64,000 bases of DNA from Atopsyche davidsoni (taxonomy: Eukaryota > Arthropoda > Insecta > Trichoptera > Hydrobiosidae), in contig JAILWY010000024.1 in the NCBI GenBank assembly GCA_022113835.1, forward strand, positions 2,236,501 to 2,300,500, written 5' to 3'. A program made the translations under genes and the position numbers. Position 1 is the first letter of the stretch. Each line of letters opens with the position of its first letter. The notes below the pieces were generated by a model that was given only the letters and a program-made list of their open reading frames with translations, made no database searches and had not been told where the DNA came from. Shown in pieces: positions 38,501-42,305 of this stretch.

Positions 38501-41500
38501 TACGTCCAGCCATTCAATATTGCGAATTTGTTTACAGATTACATTGAAGCTGACTGTGAACATGTGTATGCGGAGAAGACGGCCAAAACTCGTGCCCAGG
38601 TAAAGATTCGACTCGTCCATGTCCATGCAAAGATTATTGAACGTTATCAAATTAAGACAGAAGGGTACTTCGCATGCGGTTACGGTAGCAGACATAAGAG
38701 TACTAGAATCGGCCACAGCGGTGAATCGCGTGGACAACGAGACTATTTTAGGCTATTGTTACAAATCTCAGCCTTTGTCCTTATATTTTGGTCACGCTTG
38801 CTAAAGCGGCGTGGAAATTACAGTATCACATTTCAAGGTCAACTAATTTGTCTTTTGAGAGTTATTTTTAGTCGCCATGGGTTTCTAAAAGATTTCCCCC
38901 GTTCTCATCTTGCGTGGAGGAAGTACACCGTGTCGCAGGTGCCAATTGCGAACCTAATTTACAAGGCCGGATTCGCTGAACACCTTTGAGAGAATAAATA
39001 TAATGTAAAATCTGATAATATAAAAATCTAGCTGCATTTTTATCGGGGTTCGGAACAGATAGATATTATCAAGCAACACAACATAGATTCCCGGAGCCTT
39101 AATGAATGTGAATCTCCACCGGATTTCGTGATATCTAATTCGAAGAAGACGAATGTTTCTTTATCGAATATAATTTAATTCACTTTCACCACTGAGTCTG
39201 AGTGGATATTTTATTTTATTTAAATTTGTTACCATGTATAATATGTTAAAGGTCTTCTCTTATCTAGTCAGAACAAACCCTTGAAAGACGAAGAAATAAA
39301 CAAAACATGATCGCACTCTCTCACCCATTTGGCTATTCATATTTGTTATTGTATATTTCAGAGCATGAGCAGGGGATCGGAGCATGACTTGCGTATTAAG
39401 TCATAGAAGCCCCCTAATCTAATCAGGCTGTGAATGAATAACGACTCGGATGCACGAGTGCAGTTAATGGGCCGCCGTCGCCGCCACCTGACATTGCAGT
39501 GATTGGCCCGTCCTTGAAGCGCCGAGCGCGGGCTATGCACTCCACGGCTGCAGGCTAATGGCAACTGTCAACTATTAGGACCATTACCCGCCTCCGACGG
39601 TACAAAAGAAACGTCAACAAACATATTTTTTTTAAAAATGAGATACAAATTATTTTTATGCTTTTTTTTTTGAAAACAAAAAATTTAACAATTAACAGAC
39701 CACAAAAATAAATATATTAGTATTCTAGTGACGGATAAACAAATTTTTTAAGAAATTGGGTTTTTTGAATGAATGATGATGATTTTGAAATGAACTCCTA
39801 CCTCGAGGGTATCAGTTCATTTAACCTCGAAAAGGCTTCAAATCAATGAGCCAGCATACAATTGTCCCGATCGTGCTACAATATCCAATACCAAGTGTAT
39901 TTCTACACCTCTACAATAATATAATTTACGGTTTACGCGCTGCACGGTGAATCATTTCTAATTTGAGTCAATTACCGGAGACCGCTGCTGCTGATTGAGC
40001 GACATTAAACCTGCGTCAGGTTTCGCCGGCTAATTATGATTGTTAATTTATTACACGACTGTGCGCTAGAATATTTCTTGCATTGGCATCGCACAGAATG
40101 GAAAAATTCATTAGGGAAGTGAATATTGAAACAAATCATTTTTTATTTATTTTTTTAACTGCCTAAAAATTAATTATAAAAATTGATAAAAATATATTCG
40201 AATTGATCTGATCTGACAGACTTTGATTTTTTGATTTTATGAATGCCGTGATAAATTTTGTTTTTGTCTCCTTAAATATGAAGTACTTCAAAATAAACCT
40301 AATTTTCTATAGAGAACTATAAAAATAACACTGATTCTTTATAATTTTATAATATACTATCATTGCTTGTAACAATAAATTGTATATTTTAACAAAAATA
40401 ATAATGTTATTCTAACTTAAGCAGATCTAATAATTTATTTTAATTGTACAGCTTTTAAAGCTTAAATGCTGTAAAATCAAACAGCATAAGTTTGAAATCG
40501 TAAAACCGTATTGTAATTGAAATGTGTCAATATAAAATTGAAATAATTTATTTTTAATATAATTAAAATTAATATTAATAAATACAAAATAAAAATATAG
40601 AAAAACGATCATTTGAATTCCAAATATAGATATATCAATGCCAAGTTCTCGGATACGGTGTGTACAAAAAATTCACAGTTGTAAGAAACCTCGTTAAAAA
40701 AAATTGGTCGTAAAAAATTTACTCTGACTGACAAGTTGATTTAATTAATTACGATTGAACAATGTTTGATTTATTTTTATTGCTCTTGTGACTCATAAAA
40801 AAGGTAAACATGACTCGCGTTTACGACTATGCCTTATGCAATACTGCAGAATTTGCATTTTCATTTACATCTACTCAATACATAACAGGTTAGATCGTAT
40901 TCTCATATAATTATAATAAATCTATTTATTAAGCGTCACGCTAATTGAATAGCGTGAATGCAATTGCACAAATAAATCTATTTAATCGAGCGTGTAATAA
41001 CATTCTTATCACTTGAATTATAATTACGAGTTTCAACAGCAACTTGATATATCTCTGCGTTTTCACTACACGAAACAAACATGTACTGAAATTAATTTGT
41101 TTTTTATATTAAGCGTGTTTAAATTTATTTCATTGGTCCAATTATCCTATGGGGGTAGTGACGGCTAAAAAATAATAAATTTCTTATCTTACGATTACAA
41201 ATCCGCTATCAACTCTCCGTGTTTATTCGAGGCAGCATAAAAAATTACCACTATTAAACTTAAAGCAAATATTCTTTTTATATCTTATCTTCGTTAACAA
41301 TTCACTTGTCTTTCTCTCTGTGTGGACTCTGGCCGCACCCATTCTATTATTCACAGTTTAATTATGAACCCGATCCATCGTTCTGTCTAAACTTTAATAT
41401 GGGGGCTGCATGAGACTCCTGGGTATCTGGCGTAAATAATTCACCAGCGGGAAATGATATTATTCCAGGACTACCTAGGATAACGGACTACTGCATATAA

Positions 41501-42305
41501 ATCAGTCCAGGAATTGAGATAGCTTCCTACTGGATAATTATGACAGGTACTATACACTAAAATATCATGATAAGATATTTAAAAGTATTACTTATTTAGT
41601 TGTGTTGCATTTATCGTATATTTACAATTAAAATCCAACTTTGAGAGCCTGACTGGGTTACCCATCGTATATTTGAGAGCATGGCGGGTTGAAAGACACA
41701 TTAAAATCGCCGAGCTTGTAATAACTACAGCAACAAAGTAATTTCATACCAATATGGCACAAGTATGTGAAATGAAAGGACGGGTTAGGACATACCTGCA
41801 CTTGGAACATGGTGATGGAGTCGTCCAGCATCTGCACGCGCACAGCGAGCATCTTGCCGCCCTTCTTGGGCGTGGCGGGCGGAGTGCGGAACATGCCACT
41901 GCCCCCTCCGCAGTCCACCCCCGCCGGCGTGCTCAAGGAATGATGCATGCGACCTACCCAACAAAATAAAACATTTAAAATGTTGAAACAAGAATATTTT
42001 TAAAAAACCAAACGTTATAACTATGACAATTTATTTTGTGTGTGCCATTTTCGCCGGTTTTCCTGCTGCGTTGAGAAAATAGCTAAAAGCACCCTCTATT
42101 TCATATGGCGTGTCTATTCAAACAACCCCAGGAATGCAAGACAGTTGGAACCAGCAAATATTAATTAATGCTAATATCAACCATTGAATAGAAAAAATAA
42201 GAAAACCTGGTGGCGCTTACCTGTTCCTCCGCTGGCAAAAGCGACCCCGGTGGAGGACAGGTGCCCCGTGGAGCTGGAGCCCCCGAGGGGCAGGTCGGAC
42301 TCCAT
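2559..42305 (-). CDS. Cdep: FARP/Cdep family FERM-DH-PH-PH Rho guanine exchange factor, whole spliced locus
   Basis: Twenty-five coding exons were traced, all with AG acceptors and GT donors and consistent phases. Exons 1-10 encode a short disordered N-terminus, the FERM domain (about residues 62-345) and the FERM-adjacent segment (to about 392). Exons 14-25 encode a linker, DH (about 575-770), PH1 (about 800-900) and PH2 (about 960-1060). Exons 1-10 plus 14-25 give 1064 residues, in the size range of vertebrate FARP1/FARP2. Family knowledge: FARPs are membrane-associated Rho-family GEFs acting in neurite, dendrite and synapse growth downstream of plexins and adhesion molecules; Drosophila Cdep is the fly member. 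Exons 11-13 offer a different C-terminus of over 4000 residues (see exon 13). The start ATG at 42305 has a strong context (GCCGCCATGG). Identity is very secure; isoform usage is inferred from splice phase only. Confidence 0.93.
2745..2861 (-). CDS. Cdep: Cdep exon 24: PH domain 2
   Basis: Encodes [20 protein letters not shown] and [19 protein letters not shown], the PH strands F-V-F-K-L...Y-F-F-R-A-E-S before the closing helix. It ends TCAAG|gttaac in phase 2. Confidence 0.93.
2956..3223 (-). CDS. Cdep: Cdep exon 23: PH domain 2
   Basis: A Ser/Glu linker is followed by [20 protein letters not shown] and [20 protein letters not shown], the first four strands of the C-terminal PH domain. It ends CTCGG|gtaat in phase 2. 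Confidence 0.93.
3329..3469 (-). CDS. Cdep: Cdep exon 22: end of PH1 and inter-PH linker
   Basis: Encodes [20 protein letters not shown] and [20 protein letters not shown]. The segment with DSW and the following amphipathic stretch is the PH1 C-terminal helix. It ends TCTG|gtgagt in phase 1. Confidence 0.9.
3561..3690 (-). CDS. Cdep: Cdep exon 21: PH domain 1
   Basis: Encodes [20 protein letters not shown], then [20 protein letters not shown] and TLYG. FSDMVVYxS is the typical PH beta-4 strand of FARP/FGD-type GEFs. It ends in phase 1 at TACG|gtacac. Confidence 0.92.
3964..4061 (-). CDS. Cdep: Cdep exon 20: start of PH domain 1
   Basis: Encodes [20 protein letters not shown] and [12 protein letters not shown], the first PH strands (R-x-G-x-L-x-K/H ... 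R-x-F-x-L). It ends TTCTTG|gtgagt in phase 0. Confidence 0.92.
4373..4525 (-). CDS. Cdep: Cdep exon 19: end of the DH domain
   Basis: Encodes [20 protein letters not shown] followed by [20 protein letters not shown]. This is the last DH helix leading into the linker LLHRDIDG that connects to PH1. Phase is 1 in and 1 out. Confidence 0.92.
4623..4812 (-). CDS. Cdep: Cdep exon 18: DH domain
   Basis: Encodes [40 protein letters not shown] and [12 protein letters not shown]. The latter is the conserved region 3 helix (L-K-P-x-x-R-x-x-x-Y-x-x-L-L) that contacts Rho GTPases. It ends CAAA|gtgagt in phase 1. Confidence 0.94.
4934..5143 (-). CDS. Cdep: Cdep exon 17: DH domain
   Basis: Seventy codons in phase 0/0, starting [20 protein letters not shown] and ending [11 protein letters not shown]|gtaac. 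The position after VITM and the start with W match the FARP DH helix. It contains an insert-like Asn/His-rich loop ([12 protein letters not shown]) not typical of vertebrate FARPs. Confidence 0.92.
5339..5516 (-). CDS. Cdep: Cdep exon 16: start of the DH (RhoGEF) domain
   Basis: Encodes [18 protein letters not shown], a Lys/Gln linker, and then [20 protein letters not shown], which is conserved region 1 of the Dbl-homology domain (E-L-x-x-TE-x-x-Y-x-x-D/E-L). It ends ACAATG|gtgaga in phase 0. Confidence 0.94.
5631..5754 (-). CDS. Cdep: Cdep exon 15: linker before the DH domain
   Basis: Enters in phase 1 (G|AC) and encodes [20 protein letters not shown], then [20 protein letters not shown]. 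It ends GACAC|gtgagt in phase 2. No domain; acidic, then basic. Confidence 0.87.
6257..6487 (-). CDS. Cdep: Cdep exon 14: linker before the DH domain
   Basis: The acceptor atgtattgcag is entered in phase 1 (G|AA when joined to exon 10). It encodes [20 protein letters not shown], then [20 protein letters not shown] and a Lys-rich end KLKKKVNGI. It ends ATCG|gtgaga in phase 1. It is disordered, with several SP/TP sites. The 9.4-kb intron before it separates it from exon 13. Confidence 0.85.
7091..7207. repeat. Imperfect long hairpin, probable MITE fragment
   Basis: TACTTCGACGTTTCGGT at 7097-7113 pairs with the reverse complement of ACCAAAACGTCGGAGTA at 7184-7200 (15 of 17 bases). The pairing continues inwards at lower identity. 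The GACGTTTYGG core and the higher GC than the flanks suggest a mobile-element remnant. No target duplication was found. Confidence 0.4.
10938..10974 (+). promoter_or_regulatory. E-box, CRE and TATA cluster inside the Cdep intron
   Basis: CACGTG (10938-10943), TGACGTCA (10954-10961, a full CRE/ATF palindrome) and TATAAAA (10968-10974) occur within 37 bp in plus-strand promoter order. GC-richer sequence with plausible plus-strand splice sites follows within 700 bp. It may be an internal promoter or an enhancer; no protein gene can be assigned. Confidence 0.35.
14814..14819 (-). terminator. Candidate poly(A) signal for the giant-exon transcript
   Basis: AATAAA on the minus strand, about 1.07 kb after the giant-exon stop. 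It would give the long FERM isoform its own 3' end before the DH exons. Further hexamers near 14.55-14.6 kb could serve as well. Confidence 0.25.
15884..27931 (-). CDS. Cdep: Cdep exon 13: 12-kb giant exon encoding a 4015-residue disordered tail with its own stop
   Basis: The exon opens after ttcttaacag in phase 0 with [19 protein letters not shown] and stays open for 4015 codons to a TAG at 15884-15886. With exons 1-12 it makes a 4535-residue protein. I recognise no folded domain. The product is dominated by Ser, Lys, Asp, Glu and Pro. It has a 14-unit PKS repeat (about 25284-25409), a second SP/RS cluster (about 23570-23690), three copies of an SSQESKS motif (26.69-27.04 kb), many KS(L/F)(D/E) motifs, a D-run near 25.58 kb and aromatic islands such as [13 protein letters not shown]. 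The last 200 residues are acidic and richer in aromatics. Shape and position resemble neuronal giant exons (for example in ankyrins), which suggests a cytoskeletal or spacer role, but this is analogy only. No strong donor was found in its last kilobase. Confidence 0.9.
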   Translation of the reverse strand, partial: GSPGSTWSQSTSLRSVPDPAPEVPPHMGDVLLQGQITIVPTDLYGPPPSKPLPPEPRRRAYQRSSSCRDLHDFSFDDTGQAKRKVRKARALSTSARLPDMGQGFLLGGDGERRIDSPVTRYDDSHRMLFSATVSRNASIDMEHGTLRLFQKVFSSSYPGTLHPRRREPFPGLELGGSQDDISHDSYELLERSDDEGFTGLANFERYKGSNSNVHTRSCSLDSGNYIPSDDDNSAGSHLGSDYETRHHHIPKSRVTRYIKYKSDNDIQFDPFLMDDPRDLPREKMCVRSDGSFYKEIKRTMGSRASSQESKSDFYDSKISKSSGESSKKSKDSVYHTDSKKSRETIKSKSSDRSGSRTSSQESKSDYHDIKKLDYEYVDTGKRKSITVYDIVSIKNNPPEQISRTSSQESKSEYYDTQPTFLGHSEDSSDIAKIKDQVIKSHEDLMVELNTKCAKSNFYDVQNPYSTFPSNVKHKEPSHVHSISLQNVETEQHMRAYGKITEEKLSPAKISSPKEMDKKYPNTTHIWPEQIAGICTEIDNRAAKSLAYQRQRSSDAENIFSFDKEKIESLTSSHSHKDDGLAMLMTDSSKESDVPITRKLPAMDSIEYAKSRSHPSMLRSEFDKANDGFSKMNSRKDTRKEELMAKTHFDEYNPKLILDTSSSSRICDAQMTYTHATVERTKSDPNSLANRQRLGSSSRRHVLMHQKSIDLTPADSSDEEYIFRQIPSAPPLSSKYGHFEMPVDGGRPAPDLQKTGFDLPKNYFKEFDNLKAGFSKKPQADADDDDDDDKDFEIPYVLHKIHVMNGTAPTPTSGRPPMPLDPNFTKNGKYPNNGNRCRYHDHPKSPKSPKSPKSPKLPKSPKSPKSPKSPKSPKSPKSPKSPKNTASELVPEIKKSAFLEVEPPGFLFTQNIDLSKIDPVTLEIDKTALSIHHMSSPKRDITKSMDPALMETLNSKLSQIESDSATSSKTESLQPEKLKYKVHLDTKVNTGTATSIILNKDPSQMSTVEKLKADAKFRAEKGQATPKRGIKARMQPKKSSGLKLKNKHKTRITSFSSDDESLDSDDVFGSAEATPTRLEFSPPQSRKDMEPILQLEYDRITSGAWHRGQTMSSTEIEGSPPQCRRLVELEAKYQPQVLDPSMCNATELRRISERSISIPSSEDDIVIQQRDRVPEVKEKEHTTWEYHLTEHIPSPILESCEFLKSDGEEELADKEVERVTGGDELSYHLKTKVSNDGDVAKFQVDGNELKINKLREELISPMARRKGGTPILFAHARLNLSEGSVLSLQRQKAAQESPTASRRAKSLDTPVISLHNLPPMNAFSSKDDTVEDFDEEGEILEEKTLVEDKSTTINDGVVKTNSIDKIEELEDEVAEAEETYKKPKELEDVVLDYEELALLECLTEYRRPRSFKRRPEVRKPKNKSPGKSPSRSPSSKSPLSKSPSRSPCSSLNSPRDSIRKFSDLSENDQIVPDMERIRKREKKKTPSKEKLVNQFIDDENFKNLPPPKTFGDAVQKGLPPKGKSLDKTDSKKPKSQMLQSQKSLPSSLKERPDFLTVPSSLDIKRTKSQELEQVQKSSSKEKSKSIEKMEIRRVNSKERSKSQDESDTEIAKRKEKQQMLFEAALKQTKTLISPVKDSLPPFPPPEDKIVVKTEGDKIIIETEIKSKVEDHVFIAKSPKKLDNSLGGVISKSFEEQKNCNIKGGKGNKSFEDRASKSFEEFKKDEIEALQKSPKTLSRKQELKQQIEGRVVHKNIKSKSLDRKVDSHMAVETKSKSLDRNFEMPTDTTSPDSDTYYNQEVVKVDVHHKNDTSEDIQDFMINNRKYGVRSPKCRSPIKSTDSEKSDREESVVLQGTSLDIWLSVDETEKTAKQRGQDEQREYSGSPYNECVSPQPHFDGSDTQNIILERRQIDMINKQRQLSESSDRSKGDVESAQEDHDSSKADEITQKDATERKETSMVRIISEEESLTEVSKVSDDISPFVVPLPFIDTESSSDNHESLPHSQSKNFGSKSKGVYNYVELESSQDTGSSNGGPVKTVEKQGTLEDTSLAEFLKHESSAQVFSESDDPEQVFGKGSRREHVSVDLSLKWKNKIIVTPPQENSPTVENVTLLQSKESNALEEHVADTLNGSEAEAKKDDSNHLATKSRRGDLLKLSGERSRSSESASWTSVEKDLSPSGNRDVKGSSIDEESSVSCSIARPLGISQDIEKLNKKDKGKLEELKLSLEDKEEKLQMQSSLSSEFYKSPASSPSLTDFMAGDGPRSPRIIRKSPTPTLEKQGQVDSQKAPSDSDSSSESHHKITEQMREPQRKQGLEKMGKAVVEDSESSLSGAYKKDPNTPTPYATDQVHKKVARNNMNIAITVSQDDQNLQVNIDGDGNEIKPIHNITKKRTLRNDSDQKSSSKSSLDACSKSSLSKDDAKPKNKKGRLRDEQKSSSKSSMESRGSLSVESRGSFETESSSGSLGAAYRRGDVDKELKPTWRPFLVGSGSEGSSSMEEGWMPPDAEGFEFNNRPIDDFQTFTNLKNPSLSAGNSKDSTEADFSDDLNDFPTNFTFPSSSNVNVATPELAANYGVNFAVSRTLSRISERSTNSEKSSGDDDSTKATSHSDSLNDESVVSSDHQASLSSDPPSHTNLAYISDTDRRTSAEMPDIPIDQGLADKIYEMYASQTDGDPSRKTRFTVERVNEGMYFQTLRETKEKCNEKKAPMPPKLPTDSNNDSQESDDWPLPELPDPPKNPESGRSAPPAAQKKEESHQQPLTRPPKTLFWKNQAAVSVDSEGWPSPPSSLLETPIVENIHTYYVDTKHEEAHKVLLTDSNTDQNTIEDNHESDDDNNTLNNDDDVYKDDDNNSKDSIDQFEDDCKSNESLNSKSNDSSKQAARRPLPKPISYEETSYMVDPLNLQDDSSCLKGKIASNYDPTCAEQSVNSATCLRSFDIGSCCAQNHPKVSITENSSDNLLNKVIIAQPTRSPQNHSPVSEDDIYFNDDVFSANTKSGISPEMEKSLHPFTSHKYSHGSNNSDTSIDDILSQNTIFDEAPGSRLSVTSCKRCSHSSHSEEETSSLGTDLDGTVKMGVQPKKCTHSSHSEDTSIGLSISEWSTGTNTVRQYANLSASESLSGVSNLSGAKSEKSSGNITKSSDFSSNLSGNAKSIDNNGKFVMHSNNKSSSDNLSYDINKYDKLCNSETLSGSKKYLGNDNSSSGTKSDSTLTLAQSISEWSASTSNTLVPTAIEPLDPTLKHTSLKKGNTHSSQDNSNSLNFDIEKSAENSLNEPFRAKTSMAHRKEDKYFSQSESDKSEKSSSSAPSSGKKSKPIIAEKPKNIRPMLPVVENIQSSSKSVSKVPPKSFSCEEKSTKEAHGFSQRCQSEDSAMVDQYHLASPQTEFSGRLHAQLYSQEEKLTQRYQSQDFTMFHETPKGFNPTDYKPLTKHSSYDDKTLSRHQIREYKTSQQYKMKTKSRSFHEHLLISPESMGISAPDVPQNLTKENVTNLPENLRVLERNSKLPLKLSKCSPYYSSSLSSESPPIQSSKVTAKKSVLVRNLSMKSPPSGNDTDSSLDLMHDPKERIRSYRRRRQVSVKKTKLEKDKYTEMKERGACMHDLMEEDTPKSQNSSEGDRTSQSEHCHIVESIKGAESSECSEGYIPELESGSSEMSKTDYHECQRTMEYAEQDEVYDDIYAKIPNIGFDEPYPPQFDDQDRRFRGLDDHFPNISESFNPGFEGFGVSADEDEMGYPRFDRLGRLRHPYLDSEDRMDSKVSYPQPSDDRSDEVGYRSGGSRRSSVKKKSSKTSYLVSPSHEESPYQMESTHHYPQDQRSPVDSPRRQSMADDFDDEDDEGNAEMPYHVDSFVYQTKTIKKSPNSNMGSKRMFTREDSISAFAGYDSPSDRMVYEDFGNRSNYPEGFEYNASGMFNMQEVYPQYDEYDTVENVGPYYGSADSGGFPEEVEEDEEPPEHMSQHPDVVRFSVRPNYISEPSFEGSENSFDVSTIPPPLLSEEEDEGDGPNDQYEHNTNKHCTK
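25284..25409 (-). repeat. 14-unit PKS (KSP-type) tandem repeat inside the giant exon
   Basis: A 9-bp unit is repeated 14 times, reading PKS on the minus strand, with one PKL and a final PKN variant. Codons vary at third positions (AAG/AAA, TCT/TCA/TCC/TCG, CCC/CCA/CCT). That suggests the protein repeat is old and selected rather than a fresh slippage product. SPK is a minimal proline-directed kinase site with a basic +2 residue, as in neurofilament KSP repeats. Confidence 0.9.
28282..28371 (-). CDS. Cdep: Cdep exon 12: long-isoform linker
   Basis: Thirty codons in phase 0/0, beginning [19 protein letters not shown] and ending MTTPL|gtatg. The acceptor ttgacttgcag is good. It joins directly in phase 0 to the first codon of the giant exon ([10 protein letters not shown]). 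Confidence 0.78.
28451..28617 (-). CDS. Cdep: Cdep exon 11: long-isoform linker
   Basis: The acceptor is tctttgttttcag. In the phase inherited from exon 10 it reads [20 protein letters not shown] and then an Arg/Ala-rich stretch ending SSVAMRDQ|gtccgg in phase 0. A second frame is also open across the exon, but only this one connects exon 10 to exon 12 and to the giant exon. Confidence 0.78.
29711..29726. repeat. GA microsatellite
   Basis: A short (GA)n tract in the intron between Cdep exons 10 and 11, just downstream of exon 10 in the transcript. A purine-rich run this close to the weak-looking donor gtttgttttc could influence splicing, but this is only a suggestion. Confidence 0.7.
29762..29889 (-). 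CDS. Cdep: Cdep exon 10: linker after the FERM-adjacent region, splice branch point
   Basis: Encodes [20 protein letters not shown] followed by a Pro/Leu-rich end LLPLPPGSN. It ends AACG|gtttg in phase 1. This is the branching exon: both exon 11 (28617) and exon 14 (6487) begin with two bases that complete a phase-1 codon. The long and the short protein can therefore both be made in frame from here. Confidence 0.88.
29890..34305. other. 4.4-kb Cdep intron between exons 9 and 10
   Basis: AT-rich noncoding DNA. It holds two diverged copies of a CCTAACC...CTTCCACGAGCATGG segment (29935-29980 and 30122-30172), a perfect inverted-repeat motif at 30820-30838, AT microsatellites near 32135-32151 and 32459-32518, and a GC-richer patch near 31.08-31.22 kb. 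No gene recognised. Confidence 0.5.
32459..32519. repeat. Long AT dinucleotide microsatellite
   Basis: About 29 uninterrupted AT units inside the Cdep intron. A second, shorter AT run lies at about 32135-32151. Both are likely to vary in length between individuals. Confidence 0.95.
34306..34380 (-). CDS. Cdep: Cdep exon 9: FERM-adjacent region
   Basis: Encodes [20 protein letters not shown] followed by QTFQR. This is nearly the same as the FARP FA segment (FSGRTQKQ). Serine and threonine residues here are typical phosphorylation targets in FA regions. It ends CAGAG|gtgag in phase 2 and is followed by a 4.4-kb intron. Confidence 0.93.
34606..34766 (-). CDS. Cdep: Cdep exon 8: end of FERM F3 and start of FERM-adjacent segment
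   Basis: Encodes [20 protein letters not shown], the F3 C-terminal helix ([12 protein letters not shown]), then a basic stretch and [13 protein letters not shown](F/Y)SGRT is the start of the FERM-adjacent (FA) region in this family. It ends TTCAG|gtatt in phase 2. Confidence 0.94.
34905..35083 (-). CDS. Cdep: Cdep exon 7: FERM F3 (PH-like) lobe
   Basis: Encodes [20 protein letters not shown], then [20 protein letters not shown] and [16 protein letters not shown]. These are the PH/PTB-like third lobe strands, with the very characteristic [11 protein letters not shown](I/L)SFKRKRFL block of FARP proteins. It ends in phase 0 at TAT|gtgagt. Confidence 0.95.
35250..35314 (-). CDS. Cdep: Cdep exon 6: end of FERM F2 lobe
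   Basis: A short 65-bp exon encoding [20 protein letters not shown]. This matches the conserved FERM G.tpaeae..fLe.a..le.YG segment. Phase is 2 in and 1 out, ending TATG|gtgag. Confidence 0.93.
35687..35810 (-). CDS. Cdep: Cdep exon 5: FERM F2 lobe
   Basis: Enters in phase 1 (G|CC) with [19 protein letters not shown], the FERM xxGDF-xxx-Y segment, then [20 protein letters not shown]. It ends CACAT|gtatgt in phase 2. Confidence 0.93.
35998..36220 (-). CDS. Cdep: Cdep exon 4: FERM F1/F2 boundary and acyl-CoA-binding-like F2 lobe
   Basis: Starts with [14 protein letters not shown], the typical FERM WLDLxKxI segment. It continues with [20 protein letters not shown] and [20 protein letters not shown], the first helices of the F2 lobe. 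It ends CAGG|gtttgt in phase 1. Confidence 0.95.
36374..36478 (-). CDS. Cdep: Cdep exon 3: FERM F1 lobe
   Basis: Thirty-five codons in phase 0/0. The product contains [20 protein letters not shown] and [11 protein letters not shown]. This matches the FERM ubiquitin-like lobe, with the helix followed by the DYFGLE motif shared by ezrin-family proteins. Confidence 0.95.
36479..41795. other. 5.3-kb Cdep intron between exons 2 and 3
   Basis: Noncoding. It contains a tRNA-derived-SINE-like segment near 37.70-37.79 kb with neighbouring repeat-like sequence from about 37.35 kb, GC-richer blocks at 38.37-38.98 and 39.36-39.60 kb, and homeodomain-site-rich stretches near 39.95-40.1 and 40.92-41.05 kb. 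No exon could be joined to the gene from here. Confidence 0.5.
37700..37790 (-). repeat. tRNA-like (SINE-like) segment
   Basis: On the minus strand there is a B-box-like GGCTCGAATTCC preceded, about 65 bp upstream, by an A-box-like TTGCTTAGTCAA. The promoter layout resembles RNA polymerase III tRNA-derived SINEs. The boxes are imperfect and no cloverleaf, tail or target duplication was defined, so this is tentative. Confidence 0.3.
41796..41953 (-). CDS. Cdep: Cdep exon 2: N-terminal linker and start of FERM F1 lobe
   Basis: The acceptor follows ttgggtag and the exon enters in phase 1 (G|GT). It encodes a Gly/Pro-rich linker and then [20 protein letters not shown], which aligns with the first beta strands of the FARP FERM domain (VQMLDD is characteristic). 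It ends GTGCAG|gtatgt in phase 0. A 5.3-kb intron follows. Confidence 0.9.
42221..42305 (-). CDS. Cdep: Cdep exon 1: start codon and disordered N-terminus
   Basis: Begins with [16 protein letters not shown] and ends ACAG|gtaag in phase 1. The ATG sits in GCCGCCATGG. The reading frame stays open a short way upstream without another ATG, so this start is preferred. The sequence is Gly/Ser/Thr-rich with no domain. An untranslated first exon or promoter farther right cannot be placed. Confidence 0.85.

Noticed and set aside
38528..38989. A 153-codon plus-strand open frame in the Cdep intron
   Set aside because: It starts on TTG rather than ATG, the opposite strand is equally open, codons look random, and no family resemblance or splice context is visible. 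The GC-richer composition alone explains the open frames.
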